From an uncultured Bacilli bacterium (GTDB lineage: Bacteria > Bacillota_I > Bacilli_A > RF39 > UBA660): 64,000 nucleotides of DNA. The notes under the pieces were generated by a model. The model worked only from the letters and a program-made list of their open reading frames with translations, searched no databases and was not told where the DNA came from. This document shows positions 8,677-17,842 of the stretch, piece by piece. Location: contig CAJTZW010000002.1 of NCBI GenBank assembly GCA_910584305.1, positions 62,001-126,000 on the forward strand. The letters run 5' to 3'. The position numbers and the translations under genes are program-made. Position 1 is the first letter of the stretch; each line of letters begins with the position of its first letter.

Positions 8677-9273
8677 CTATATTTTTCTGGCTTTTACCTT
8701 TTTTGGTATTCCGTCTAGTTGCATTTGATATATATGTATGTTTAGCATTTTCAAAAATTTTTTTAATTCACACTCACTGACATTTAATAATTCTTCATAT
8801 ATTCTTGAAATGGTTTGAGACTCTTCATCGATATATTCATAAAGACAAATGTTTCTTAATATACTATTTCGGTATTTTTCAAATATTTGTTGTTCTTTTG
8901 TATGTGCTTTACCATGAATATATTTATTTAATACATGAAGGGCATTATAATTTTCTTTCCCAAGCCGTTTTAAAATTCGATAAATTTCATTTAAGTGATA
9001 AATATAATACGTATATTCATATATTGGTTCATCTTCCCACTGTAATTCATTATGCGACATCTGCCACGTCCCTGTATCTCTCCATGTAATAAATTTAATC
9101 ATATCCTTTCCGTCATTTATTAAACTTTCTTCATGATAGGGTAATTTCGTTTCTTCTACTACTTTTATATCATAAGGACTATCCAGAATTAGTTTTTGCT
9201 TTATTTCTTCCAATTCTTTGCCCATTTTGAATTCATATAGCTTTATTTTTTCTTCTTCTAAATTGATAAACAT
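8677..9273 (-). CDS. Uncharacterised 198-residue protein
   Basis: Soluble, highly charged protein with no signal peptide or membrane segment. Residues about 60-90 are rich in Trp and Tyr (ITWRDTGTWQMSHNELQW, then YEYTYYIYHLNEIYRILKRLG); the remainder looks all-helical. A strong AAGGAGA precedes the ATG. It sits between mraY and the decayed gene in the cell-wall group but has no recognisable enzymatic motif. Function unknown. Confidence 0.7.
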   Translation of the reverse strand: MFINLEEEKIKLYEFKMGKELEEIKQKLILDSPYDIKVVEETKLPYHEESLINDGKDMIKFITWRDTGTWQMSHNELQWEDEPIYEYTYYIYHLNEIYRILKRLGKENYNALHVLNKYIHGKAHTKEQQIFEKYRNSILRNICLYEYIDEESQTISRIYEELLNVSECELKKFLKMLNIHIYQMQLDGIPKKVKARKI

Positions 9274-9402
9274 TATTTTGGTCTCCTTTTCAATAGTTTC
9301 TGATATGATCTTTCTTTTGTAATATCATTCCTTTATATAGTTCTCCAACTTTATTATATCATCATATGTCAAGACCAATTTTCATAATAAGAATTCTAAA
9401 CA

Positions 9403-10395
9403 TTATATCCATACCCCATAAACAATGGCAAGCATAGATCCAAGAAGTCCTATAATCCAGAATAATTTTACGATATCTCGTTCTTTCCATCCTTTTTTTT
9501 CGAAAGAATGGTGAATTGGAGTCATAGGAAATAGTCTTTTTCTTGTTAGTTTATAATATACAATTTGAAGAATACAACTGACAGTTTCTAAAACAAATAC
9601 AATTCCAATAACAATTAGTAACAGCTCATGTCTAGTTAAGATTGCTAGTGTTCCAAGCACAGCTCCAAGCGGTAATGAACCTGTATCTCCCATAAATACT
9701 TTAGCAGGGCTTACATTAAACACAAGAAATCCTAAAAGTGATCCTACCATGACAAAACAAGTAATGGCAATTTCTTCATACCCTTCTAACCAGCCTGTGG
9801 CCCATGAGATAATTCCAAATGTTAAAAAGGCTATGAGAGAGAGTCCTCCAGCGAGTCCATCGAGTCCATCTGTTAAGTTTACTGCATTGCTACTAGCCAC
9901 TAGCACAAATAAGATAAATAATCCATAAAACCAACCAATATCCCATTTAATTGACAATGAATGAATCCATAATAATGGTTCATTATCGGCCATCATGAAC
10001 ATATAAAAAAATACAATAGCGACAATGACTTGAAGCCCCAATTTTTGTTTTTCTGTTAATCCTTTATTATTGTTTCTTTTAATAATTAAATAGTCATCTA
10101 AAAAGCCAATCAAAGTATACCCTATCATAGTGAAGATGACTATGAGGAAGTTATAACTTAAGGATATTTTACCAAATATATATAATAATCCTAATGCTAC
10201 TAAGCTTGGAACGATAAAGATAAAGCCTCCCATAGTTGGAGTTCCTACTTTAGAATGATGTTCTTTTTCTAAATATACACTTAATCTCTGGTCTACCTTT
10301 AATTTGCGTAAAATTGGTATAATCATCGCTCCAAAGCAAACAGCAATAATGAAGGAAACCATAACTGCTAGTACTGACTTTGTTAATATAAGCAT
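9403..10395 (-). CDS. mraY: Phospho-N-acetylmuramoyl-pentapeptide transferase
   Basis: Transfers phospho-MurNAc-pentapeptide from UDP to undecaprenyl phosphate, giving lipid I at the inner face of the membrane. The 330-residue protein has about ten membrane helices and the family signatures HHSKVGTPTMGGFIFI, FLDDYLIIKRNNNKGLTEKQKL, SSNAVNLTDGLDGLAGG (catalytic Asp-rich loop), FMGDTGSLPLG and the cytoplasmic MTPIHHSFEKKGW. It starts nine bases after the PBP stop with its own GAGGTG site. The pair is part of a shortened dcw-like cluster that lacks the mur ligases here. Confidence 0.98.
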   Translation of the reverse strand: MLILTKSVLAVMVSFIIAVCFGAMIIPILRKLKVDQRLSVYLEKEHHSKVGTPTMGGFIFIVPSLVALGLLYIFGKISLSYNFLIVIFTMIGYTLIGFLDDYLIIKRNNNKGLTEKQKLGLQVIVAIVFFYMFMMADNEPLLWIHSLSIKWDIGWFYGLFILFVLVASSNAVNLTDGLDGLAGGLSLIAFLTFGIISWATGWLEGYEEIAITCFVMVGSLLGFLVFNVSPAKVFMGDTGSLPLGAVLGTLAILTRHELLLIVIGIVFVLETVSCILQIVYYKLTRKRLFPMTPIHHSFEKKGWKERDIVKLFWIIGLLGSMLAIVYGVWI

Positions 10396-10404
10396 ATTGC
10401 ACCT

Positions 10405-12312
10405 CTATTCTCCTAATAATAATCGGACTGTTTCCCCTTCAAGAATTCTAGAATTGGCAGAAGGTGATTGATAGATTACTTTGTTTCCTGTCCCCGAGTA
10501 TTCTACTTTAAATTGTTTTAGTTCCTTAGCTGCTTCATTTTTTTCCATATTAGTTACATCTGGTACATTGATATATCTTTTGTCATTAAAATTATAATTT
10601 TTCTCACTAGCTCCTTCTGGGGCCTCTATATCTAAAATATCAATAGATGCTTCTAAAATAGACTTTGCAATCGGTGCTGCGACTGTTCCTCCATATTGTG
10701 TTACCCCCTTGGCATTATCTACTGCAACATATACAATCACTTCTGGGTCATTTGCTGGTAAAAACCCAATAAATGATACAATATAATTTCCTACCATATA
10801 TCTACCATCTTGCACTTTTTGTGCAGTACCAGTTTTTCCTCCAACACGATATCCATCAATAAAAGCTGGCCTTCCTGTTCCATTTGTGACAACACTTTCC
10901 AAAGTATAACGTACCATTTCACTGGTATCTTCACTAATGACTTTTCTTACTACCTCACTATTAAATTGTTTTATGACTGTATTGGTTTCCGGCTCATTGA
11001 TACTTTTTACAATATAGGGTTTCATTAAGTATCCGCCATTGATGGCAGCAGATACTGCTGTAATTTGTTGAATTGGGGTTACACTGACTCCTTGACCAAA
11101 GGAGGTGGTTGCAAGTTCTACTGGCCCTACTCTATCTAGGTTGAAAATAATTCCAGTACTTTCTCCATTCAGATCAACTCCTGTTTTTTGCCCAAACCCA
11201 AATTTGTCAATATAATCAAATAATGTTTCTTTTCCAATTCTTTGACCTAAAACAACAAACCCTGGGTTACAGGAATTTTCCACTACCTGTAAAAAGGTTT
11301 GAGCTCCATGTCCACCATGTTTCCAACATTTTATTCTGGCATTTTCTACGCCTATGCTACCACCATCATAGTATGTATCATTTTGTAAATCAACCAGCTT
11401 TTCCTCAAGGGCAGTTGCTAATGTAATTATCTTGAATGTACTTCCTGGTTCATATGTCATCCAAACCGGAAGATTCCTATTAATCTCTTCTGTTGTATAA
11501 TTTTGATACTGACTTGGAGAAAAATTAGGACGGGAAGAAAGCGCTAGTATCTCTCCTGTTTTTGGATTCATAACAATTCCTAAAGCTTGATCGGGATTAT
11601 ACTTACTTACGGCATTGTCAAGTTCTCTTTCTAAAACTGCTTGCATTTCATAGTTTATGGTTAATGTAATATTCATACCATCTTGGGGTTCTTCGTAACT
11701 TTCTGTTAATTCCAATTTATTTCCTTTAGCATCAGATAAATATTTAATTGCTCCATAAGCACCTGTTAGATAATTATCATACATAAGTTCTAATCCACTA
11801 AGACCTTGATTATCAATTCCAACGAATCCTAGGGTATGAGAAAGCATCGTATCATATGGGTAAAATCTTTGTGATTCCTTTACTAAATACACACCATCTA
11901 AATGTAGTGCATCAATTTGATCAGCAATCTCATAGGAAAGCCTTCTTCCTTCCGGATGGACTCTTTCAATCGATGTTTTCTTAGCTACATGTGCATACAT
12001 CGTATCATAATCCACATTTAATATTTCACAAAGTTTTTTAGTTGTTTCTTCTTTATCTTTGATTTGGTTTGGAATTAATACTAGTGATGTCGTTGTTTTA
12101 TTATCGGCAAGAACCACTCCATTGGTATCATATATTTTCCCACGATCTGCTTCAATTGGTAAATTTCGACTCCAAAGACTACTTGCAAGGTTATTTAATT
12201 TGCTATAATCAATTACTTGTATCCAAAATACTTTCCCAATAATTAATATAAATAAAAAAATGATTACTAGCAATACTATTTTGATACGTGTATGTATGCC
12301 TTTAAAAAACAT
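10405..12312 (-). CDS. Class B penicillin-binding protein with C-terminal PASTA domain (SpoVD/FtsI type)
   Basis: A 635-residue transpeptidase that crosslinks peptidoglycan with its SEDS partner. N-terminal membrane anchor, dimerisation domain (ADRGKIYDTNGVVLA), then the transpeptidase with active-site STFK (Ser about 291), SCN (about 347) and KTGT (about 493). The last 55 residues are one PASTA domain (VPDVTNMEKNEAAKEL). The single PASTA and the gene order with mraY and ftsW resemble B. subtilis spoVD or pbpB. ATG 12312 is six bases after GAGGTG; the earlier in-frame start lacks a site. SpoVD (spore cortex) and FtsI (septum) cannot be told apart with confidence. Confidence 0.93.
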   Translation of the reverse strand: MFFKGIHTRIKIVLLVIIFLFILIIGKVFWIQVIDYSKLNNLASSLWSRNLPIEADRGKIYDTNGVVLADNKTTTSLVLIPNQIKDKEETTKKLCEILNVDYDTMYAHVAKKTSIERVHPEGRRLSYEIADQIDALHLDGVYLVKESQRFYPYDTMLSHTLGFVGIDNQGLSGLELMYDNYLTGAYGAIKYLSDAKGNKLELTESYEEPQDGMNITLTINYEMQAVLERELDNAVSKYNPDQALGIVMNPKTGEILALSSRPNFSPSQYQNYTTEEINRNLPVWMTYEPGSTFKIITLATALEEKLVDLQNDTYYDGGSIGVENARIKCWKHGGHGAQTFLQVVENSCNPGFVVLGQRIGKETLFDYIDKFGFGQKTGVDLNGESTGIIFNLDRVGPVELATTSFGQGVSVTPIQQITAVSAAINGGYLMKPYIVKSINEPETNTVIKQFNSEVVRKVISEDTSEMVRYTLESVVTNGTGRPAFIDGYRVGGKTGTAQKVQDGRYMVGNYIVSFIGFLPANDPEVIVYVAVDNAKGVTQYGGTVAAPIAKSILEASIDILDIEAPEGASEKNYNFNDKRYINVPDVTNMEKNEAAKELKQFKVEYSGTGNKVIYQSPSANSRILEGETVRLLLGE

Positions 12313-12350
12313 GAACATCACCTCTAGATAATATATATGCTTGGACAAGA

Positions 12351-12376
12351 AAAAAAGAACTTTAGTGTTCTTTTGC
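12351..12376 (-). terminator. Intrinsic terminator after the small membrane protein
   Basis: AAAAGAAC / GTTCTTTT stem with a six-base loop; on the minus strand it is followed by seven T. It separates the mutS-containing unit from the PBP-mraY-ftsW group. Confidence 0.7.
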
Positions 12377-12421
12377 TATATAAATTATAGTTATATGTAA
12401 GTATTACCATAATGAGTTATT

Positions 12422-12811
12422 TTATAATAGTTGCTTTTCGCCCTCTCCTTTTGCTAGCATAACAACAATCCATAGGAGAATATATAATAGCATCACTATT
12501 AATAATACCCATCCTACAACTGGTACAATCATACAAAGAACCCAGCTATAGGGTGTGTTATATATTTCACTTCCTGGCACATTTAGTTTTGCTGCTACTT
12601 GACATGTAATTTGAACGACAAATATCAGGGCTAAGATTATGATAGGAAATACAAAACAAAGTCCTCCAAAGAACCAGTAAGTCCAATCTTGATACCATGC
12701 TTCTTCATCATACACATTTAAGTAATGAGCTAGAGCAAGGTTATATAATCCTAACGTTATAATTGTTAGTATAAGGTAAACCCACCAATTTCTTTTTTTT
12801 AAACGGTTCAT
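12422..12811 (-). CDS. Uncharacterised small membrane protein
   Basis: A 129-residue protein with three to four hydrophobic segments (WWVYLILTIITLGLYNLAL, GGLCFVFPIIILALIFVVQI, MIVPVVGWVLLIVMLLYILL). The start, a basic patch followed by a Trp-rich helix and TLGLYNL, recalls small DUF4234-like membrane proteins, but I would not assign it. The ATG overlaps the stop of the upstream gene (ATGA), so it is translated with it. Last gene of the mutS unit; function unknown. Confidence 0.75.
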   Translation of the reverse strand: MNRLKKRNWWVYLILTIITLGLYNLALAHYLNVYDEEAWYQDWTYWFFGGLCFVFPIIILALIFVVQITCQVAAKLNVPGSEIYNTPYSWVLCMIVPVVGWVLLIVMLLYILLWIVVMLAKGEGEKQLL

Positions 12812-13344
12812 ATCATTCCTCTTTTCCTATATCTTTGTTTTTTCATTACTTTTGCTTTTTCTACCATTCCATCTAAATAAGCATCTGGAAGTGTGCTTTT
12901 ATATAAATCTATTAAAGCGTGAGATAGATTATTGAATTGGTAATCGGAAAGATATTCTTCTAGGATATCCTCATTTTTTAATAATTGACATACTTTTTTT
13001 GCATTTCTAGTATTTAATTTCTTTGTTATATCTATCAATTTTTCCTCTATATATAATCGATTCATGATGTCATTTCCCTTTTCAAATCGTTCTTCGATAT
13101 CTTTTCTCATCGTGTTTTTATCTACTACCATGATATTTTCCTGAAAATTTAAAACTACTGTAACATTAAATACAGTTGCGATTTCCTTACTTACACTATA
13201 TGCTTCATATAATTTAGATTTTGTTTGACCAAAATTAACATAAATCGCATTTTGTTCTTCTATCAAAGTAAATTCACTAGAATCATCTTTATTTTTATAT
13301 TCCATTAAATGGCTTATACTCTCTAACGTATTTTTATATTTCAT
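12808..13344 (-). CDS. Uncharacterised 178-residue protein downstream of mutS
   Basis: Soluble protein with an alpha/beta-looking N-terminal half (FTLIEEQNAIYVNFGQTKSK, NVTVVLNFQENIMVVDKNT) and a helical C-terminal half ending in a basic tail (KKQRYRKRGMI). No motif recognised. It begins 16 bases after mutS ends, with AGAAGGAAA, and overlaps the next gene by four bases, forming a three-gene unit. Whether it works with MutS is unknown. Confidence 0.7.
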   Translation of the reverse strand: MKYKNTLESISHLMEYKNKDDSSEFTLIEEQNAIYVNFGQTKSKLYEAYSVSKEIATVFNVTVVLNFQENIMVVDKNTMRKDIEERFEKGNDIMNRLYIEEKLIDITKKLNTRNAKKVCQLLKNEDILEEYLSDYQFNNLSHALIDLYKSTLPDAYLDGMVEKAKVMKKQRYRKRGMI

Positions 13345-13360
13345 CGGTTTCCTTCTTTCG

Positions 13361-15904
13361 TTACGATTTCACTCTCTGTTTTAGTTCATATAAAATATTT
13401 AATGCTTCCATTGGACTTATCTCTAATGGATTTATCTTTTTTAATTCCTCTTCTACTTCGCTTGTTTTTTGCTCCATTAATTCTTCTAATGGTAATGCCT
13501 CTTGTACCTTTATATCTCTTTGGCGCTCTTTATTTTCATAAACATTTAAGATTTCACTTGCTCTTTTAATTAAGCTATCTGGAAGACTTGCTAGTTTTGC
13601 TACATGAATACCATAACTTTTATCAATGCTTCCTTCTTTTATTTTATGCAAGAAAGTAATATTTCCATCATCTTCTTTGGCTGCTACATGAACATTTTTT
13701 AATGTTGTAAGTGTATTTTCTAAATCAGTAAGTTCATGGTAGTGTGTTGAAAACAATGTTTTGCACCCAATGGACGTATGGATATATTCAATAATAGACT
13801 GGGCAAGTGCCATACCATCAAATGTTGCTGTTCCTCTACCGAGTTCATCAAATAGTATTAAACTATTTTTCGTCGCGTTACTAATGGCATTATTGGCTTC
13901 ATTCATTTCAACCATAAATGTAGATTCTCCGCTAACTAAATCATCACTAGCTCCAATTCGTGTGAATATAGCATCAAATATAGGGAGTATTGCTTCTTTG
14001 GCTGGTACAAAACACCCAATTTGTGCCATGATAACGGTCATTGCAAACTGTCTCATATAGGTTGATTTCCCTGCCATATTTGGCCCTGTTATTAATAGAA
14101 TATTAGTATTTTCGTCCATAATAATATCATTGGATACAAATTCTCCTGTAATTACTTTTTCTACAACAGGATGCCTATCTTCTAGAATATGTACCCTTCT
14201 CTCTTCACAAAGGACTGGCCTTACATAGTTATTTTCTTCTGCTACCGTTGCAAATGCTTGTAAAACATCAATCTCACTGATTACTTTTGCAATCGTTTGT
14301 AAAGCAGGAATTGATTTTTTAATAATATCTCGGATTTCTATAAATAAATTGTACTCTAGTTCAATAATCTTTTCTTCCGCATTTAAAATAAGTGCTTCTT
14401 TTTCTTTTAGAATTGGGCTAATATATCTTTCACAATTTGCTAGTGTTTGTCTTCTTTCATATCCATATTCTTCTTTAATTAAATTGGTACTTCCTTTGGA
14501 TACTTCAATATAATAACCAAATACTCTATTGTATCCCACTTTTAACGTTTTAATTCCTGTACGCTCTTTTTCTTCTGCCTCGAACCTAGCAACAAAGTCT
14601 TTTCCACCTTTTCGTAAATCTTTTAATTCATCTAATTCATGATTATACCCGTCTTTTATTAAATACCCTTCTTTGATTGACATAGGTGGGTTTTCGTAGA
14701 TACTATTTTCTAGCAACTCATATAAATCATTCAATGGCTCGATTTGTTTATAAAAGTGAATTTTATCTAATACTTCATGGATTTCTGGCAATACTTTTAA
14801 AGAATTTTTTAATTGTAATAAATCTTTTGCATTCGCATTTCCAAAGGCAATTCTACCACTCAATCTCTCTAAGTCATATACCTCAAATAATAAATTACAT
14901 AAATCATCTTTTATAATAAATTCTTTTAAAAGGGTATCTACAACATCATACCGTTTATTAATCTCATCTTTATCTATTAATGGATTTTCAATCATTGACT
15001 TCAGTGCACGAGATCCCATCGCTGTTTTTGTTTTATCCAGTAGCCATAGTAATGAATAATTTCGTTGCTTTAATCGAAGTGTTTCAACAAGTTCTAAATT
15101 ACGCTTTGTATGAACATCCATTTTTAAATAGTTCTTATTTTCTTTGATAACTACTTTTTGTAAATGTGATAAGTTTCTTTTTTGAGTAGAGTTAATATAG
15201 GTTAACAAATATTTCATTGTTTCTATATATCTCATATCCGTAATATCTTCATATACATATCTATATTCTGTAAGATCCTCTATTGTATCAAATATTGTTG
15301 TTGTGATTTTAAATTGGTTTTTTAATATAGTATAGATGCTTTTATCAATTTTATCTGATAAAATGACTTCTTTAATTCCAATATTTACAATTTCACTTAC
15401 AAGTCTCGTTGCATTATGTTCTAAAGCTATTACATACATCTCTCCTGTAGAAATATCTGCATATCCTACAATATAGGCATGCATCACATCTACAATACAA
15501 CCTATATAGTTATTTTCCGTTTCTACTAAAGATTCATCATTCATAAACGTTCCCTTACTTATAATTTGAACAATGTCTCTTTTTACAATTCCCTTTACAT
15601 TTTTAGGATCTTCTAGTTGCTCACAAATTCCTACTCTATAGCCTTTATCCACCAATTTCTCTATATAGAGATTGGCTGCATGGTGTGGGATTCCACACAT
15701 CGGTATTTTCTCTTCTAATCCTGCACTTTTTCCTGTTAGGGTTAGTTCTAATTCACGGGACACATTAATTGCGTCCTCAAAAAACATTTCATAAAAGTCT
15801 CCCAAACGGAAGAATAAAATAATATCTGGATTTTCATCTTTGATTTCTAGATATTGCTTCATCATGGGAGTAATTTTATTTCTATCTACTTCTTCTCTTG
15901 TCAC
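13361..15904 (-). CDS. mutS: DNA mismatch repair protein MutS
   Basis: Recognises mismatches and small loops after replication. Domain I has the mismatch-reading Phe-x-Glu in RLGDFYEMFFEDA; connector, core and clamp follow; the C-terminal ATPase has Walker A GPNMAGKSTYMRQ, the FTRIGASDDLVSGESTFMVEM signature, Walker B (ILFDELGRGTATFDG) and STHYHEL. Length, about 847, is normal for MutS1. Start choice is awkward: the in-frame GTG at 15904 is six bases after AGGTG, while a GTG three codons earlier lacks spacing. No mutL is in the window. MutS is relevant here because its loss would raise slippage in the G tracts described elsewhere. Confidence 0.97.
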   Translation of the reverse strand: MTREEVDRNKITPMMKQYLEIKDENPDIILFFRLGDFYEMFFEDAINVSRELELTLTGKSAGLEEKIPMCGIPHHAANLYIEKLVDKGYRVGICEQLEDPKNVKGIVKRDIVQIISKGTFMNDESLVETENNYIGCIVDVMHAYIVGYADISTGEMYVIALEHNATRLVSEIVNIGIKEVILSDKIDKSIYTILKNQFKITTTIFDTIEDLTEYRYVYEDITDMRYIETMKYLLTYINSTQKRNLSHLQKVVIKENKNYLKMDVHTKRNLELVETLRLKQRNYSLLWLLDKTKTAMGSRALKSMIENPLIDKDEINKRYDVVDTLLKEFIIKDDLCNLLFEVYDLERLSGRIAFGNANAKDLLQLKNSLKVLPEIHEVLDKIHFYKQIEPLNDLYELLENSIYENPPMSIKEGYLIKDGYNHELDELKDLRKGGKDFVARFEAEEKERTGIKTLKVGYNRVFGYYIEVSKGSTNLIKEEYGYERRQTLANCERYISPILKEKEALILNAEEKIIELEYNLFIEIRDIIKKSIPALQTIAKVISEIDVLQAFATVAEENNYVRPVLCEERRVHILEDRHPVVEKVITGEFVSNDIIMDENTNILLITGPNMAGKSTYMRQFAMTVIMAQIGCFVPAKEAILPIFDAIFTRIGASDDLVSGESTFMVEMNEANNAISNATKNSLILFDELGRGTATFDGMALAQSIIEYIHTSIGCKTLFSTHYHELTDLENTLTTLKNVHVAAKEDDGNITFLHKIKEGSIDKSYGIHVAKLASLPDSLIKRASEILNVYENKERQRDIKVQEALPLEELMEQKTSEVEEELKKINPLEISPMEALNILYELKQRVKS

Positions 15905-15938
15905 ATCTATCACCTGTAATCCTATTATAACAAATGAA

Positions 15939-15966
15939 AAGTAATAAGTCCATGTACTTATTACTT
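15939..15966 (-). terminator. Hairpin after the 118-residue ORF
   Basis: Eleven-base-pair stem AAGTAATAAGT / ACTTATTACTT with a six-base loop, overlapping the stop codon at 15961; the minus strand continues TTTTCATTTG. Confidence 0.65.
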
Positions 15967-16317
15967 CCTACGCCTCATTTCTCGAATGTGGCGCTGTATT
16001 ACTGGAACTTCACTTGCATCCATTTGTAGTTTTATACAAGCATCAGCTACAGCATCATACTCAATATCTATGCCAAATTTTTTTTCTTCTTGTTCGATAG
16101 TTGATTCATTCTTATCAATTAAATCTGGAAGGTTTATCTTAAGGGCATAATTCCAAAATGGTTCCCCAATCCTTTCTACCAATTCTTTTAAAGATATACT
16201 AGAATTTAATAATTCACAATAATTCTGAACACTTGTAAGAAATATCTGTAATTTTTGCAATTCAGTTTTATTTTCATATTTTTCCAAATAGGATTGTTCC
16301 ATATACATTTTCTCCAT
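15961..16317 (-). CDS. Uncharacterised 118-residue protein
   Basis: Small soluble helical protein ending in a basic tail (RHIREMRRRK). It reads ELLNSSISLKELVERIG and later EEKKFGIDIEYDAVADACIKL. No domain recognised. The start is uncertain between the first ATG and one three codons later that is preceded by GGAGAAA. It has its own hairpin terminator and does not appear to share a transcript with mutS. Function unknown. Confidence 0.6.
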   Translation of the reverse strand: MEKMYMEQSYLEKYENKTELQKLQIFLTSVQNYCELLNSSISLKELVERIGEPFWNYALKINLPDLIDKNESTIEQEEKKFGIDIEYDAVADACIKLQMDASEVPVIQRHIREMRRRK

Positions 16318-16390
16318 AATATTTAAATTTTAGTGGTTATTATATACTACTTTTTTGGAAATTGCAAATTATGAATTTGAATATAGTAAA

Positions 16391-16411
16391 AGATTAGCTA
16401 CTGCTAATCTA
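16391..16411 (-). terminator. Hairpin after the M23 gene
   Basis: AGATTAGC / GCTAATCT stem with a four-base loop at the stop codon of the M23 gene; the minus strand continues TTTTACTATA, so the T run is weak. Confidence 0.5.
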
Positions 16412-17167
16412 CTGAATAATTGCTCCAGTTGATGGCGCTACATAAATCTGAACTTTCCCGAAATCTCTAGTTTGGATGATTGCTACATCAGGCTGCGTCC
16501 AACCTAATATATTATACTCAAGTCCACCAAACTTTGCAGGATTTAAATTGGCTTTCGCATTCTCCTTTATAGGTGCCACTTTAAGATCATATACCGCCCA
16601 ACTGGTTGCTGTTGCAGGTAAAATCAATTTTTGTGACTCAACTGTTGGCTCTGTTACTTCACTTTCTTTTTTCCATGTATACCCACCATCGTTTTGTATG
16701 ACGTAATTGTCTGGTACACATAAATATTCATTTGGCTTTACTGCATTATATAACATATATACTCCATTAGAATTTTTATACCAGGTTCCAACATACTCTC
16801 CTTTTCCTACTTCTAAATGACAATGATTCCCTGTTGCATTACCACTAGTACCTTCGGCACATAGGTTTTCACCTTGTTTGATTACATCCCCTACTTTATG
16901 ACGAACTTTATTATCATGCCCAAACATAACCACTAATTTTGTGACTTCTCCATTGGCACATAATACTTCTTCGTTGGATTCAAACCAGTACCAGTTTCCA
17001 TATGAAGCACTTAAGATTTGTTTTATTGTTCCAGTAAAAGGTGCTAGTACCCAATCAATTCCCCTATCTTCTCCTGCTAAATCAAGTGCATAGGCACCCT
17101 TATGAGTACCAACATCATACCCTTGTGTAATTGTCATTGTGGGCATTGGAAATTTCGCCTTTTCCAT
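16409..17167 (-). CDS. M23-family peptidase, lysin-like
   Basis: About 252 residues with an N-terminal LytM/M23 endopeptidase fold: zinc ligands in HKGAYALDL (HxxxxALD) and GNHCHLEVG (HxH), with GDVIKQGE and SGNATG between. M23 enzymes cut peptidoglycan crosslinks. The C-terminal 90 residues (from about LPATATSW) look like a small beta domain, probably wall-binding. There is no signal peptide, which is typical of phage endolysins that leave through a holin, yet no phage genes are nearby. ATG 17167 follows GAGGGGGTG; an in-frame GTG overlaps that site and is unlikely. Confidence 0.85.
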   Translation of the reverse strand: MEKAKFPMPTMTITQGYDVGTHKGAYALDLAGEDRGIDWVLAPFTGTIKQILSASYGNWYWFESNEEVLCANGEVTKLVVMFGHDNKVRHKVGDVIKQGENLCAEGTSGNATGNHCHLEVGKGEYVGTWYKNSNGVYMLYNAVKPNEYLCVPDNYVIQNDGGYTWKKESEVTEPTVESQKLILPATATSWAVYDLKVAPIKENAKANLNPAKFGGLEYNILGWTQPDVAIIQTRDFGKVQIYVAPSTGAIIQ

Positions 17168-17257
17168 ATTATTCACCCCCTCTACTCTACTATTGTATTC
17201 AAGATGATTAAAAATGGAAACAGCAGTTGATTATGTATATATCAATTCTATAACAAG

Positions 17258-17289
17258 AAAAAAGTCTTTATTCCTTTAAAGACTTTTAT
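17258..17289 (-). terminator. Terminator of the tRNA-Asn/tRNA-Glu unit
   Basis: Eleven-base-pair stem AAAAGTCTTTA / TAAAGACTTTT with a TTCCTT-type loop, ten bases past the tRNA-Glu 3' end; minus strand continues with T6. Confidence 0.8.
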
Positions 17290-17297
17290 ATTTACTT

Positions 17298-17374
17298 TGG
17301 TGACCAGTACGGGATTCGGACCCGTGAATGCTGCCGTGAAAGGGCAGTGTGTTAAGCCACTTCACCAACTGGCC
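17298..17374 (-). tRNA. tRNA-Glu (UUC)
   Basis: Cloverleaf with GGCCAGT / ACTGGTC acceptor arms, anticodon stem CTGCC / GGCAG around the loop CTTTCAC (anticodon TTC) and T arm ACGGG-TCCGAAT-CCCGT. The 3' CCA is encoded. It lies ten bases downstream of tRNA-Asn on the same strand and shares its terminator. Confidence 0.95.
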
Positions 17375-17384
17375 AAAAAAAATA

Positions 17385-17460
17385 TGGCGCCTAATGTAGG
17401 ACTCGAACCTACGACCTATCGGTTAACAGCCGAGTGCTCTACCAACTGAGCTAATTAGGC
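17385..17460 (-). tRNA. tRNA-Asn (GUU)
   Basis: Acceptor arms GCCTAAT / ATTAGGC, D arm AGCTCAGTTGGTAGAGC, anticodon loop CTGTTAA (anticodon GTT) and T loop TTCGAGT. The 3' CCA is encoded. It lies just downstream of the gatCAB-aspS operon, whose products would aminoacylate it, and its anticodon reads the AAC specifier proposed for that operon's T-box. Confidence 0.95.
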
Positions 17461-17530
17461 ATCCGTTGTCATAAGACTACTTCATTATATACTATATATT
17501 TTATTTTGACAATACTTTTTTGAAATTTTT

Positions 17531-17758
17531 TTAATTTTTTAAAGTCTTATTTTCAGAGTAGTAATCATGAATTAACTTCGACATAAAAATATCTTGTGTT
17601 CTTAATCTTGAATTATTTAATTCTGTTATTAGTTGTGCATTTGCATCAAAAACAAACCCTTCGCTATTATATAAAATTTTGTTAATATTAAAATAACTTA
17701 ACATTAGTAATAAATAATCCCCTAAAAATAATTTAGGATCCTGTGATTCTTCAATCAC
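17531..17758 (-). CDS. Unassigned open frame after aspS, possible gene remnant
   Basis: 75 codons from a GTG, but the frame stays open upstream to about 17816 with no ATG and no ribosome site. The extended reading (NLLIEIQLLFNECFNKVIEE, then LLLMLSYFNINKI) is helical and protein-like, reminiscent of HEPN-type helical bundles, but I cannot assign it. It begins right after the aspS terminator. I think it more likely a decayed C-terminal fragment than an expressed gene. Confidence 0.3.
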   Translation of the reverse strand: MIEESQDPKLFLGDYLLLMLSYFNINKILYNSEGFVFDANAQLITELNNSRLRTQDIFMSKLIHDYYSENKTLKN

Positions 17759-17817
17759 TTTGTTAAAACATTCATTAAATAATAATTGTATTTCGATTAA
17801 CAGGTTATCATAAGAAC

Positions 17818-17842
17818 AAAAAAAGATTCGTATTAACGAACC
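17818..17842 (-). terminator. Intrinsic terminator of the gatCAB-aspS operon
   Basis: GGTTCGT / ACGAATC stem (one G-U pair) overlapping the aspS stop codon, followed on the minus strand by seven T. Confidence 0.85.

Noticed and set aside
12422..12811. Assigning the 129-residue membrane gene to DUF4234
   Set aside because: Only the Trp-rich start and TLGLYNL are similar; not enough to claim the family.
16409..17167. Prophage remnant suggested by the lysin-like M23 protein
   Set aside because: No holin, capsid, tail, integrase or attachment site nearby; one gene is not enough.
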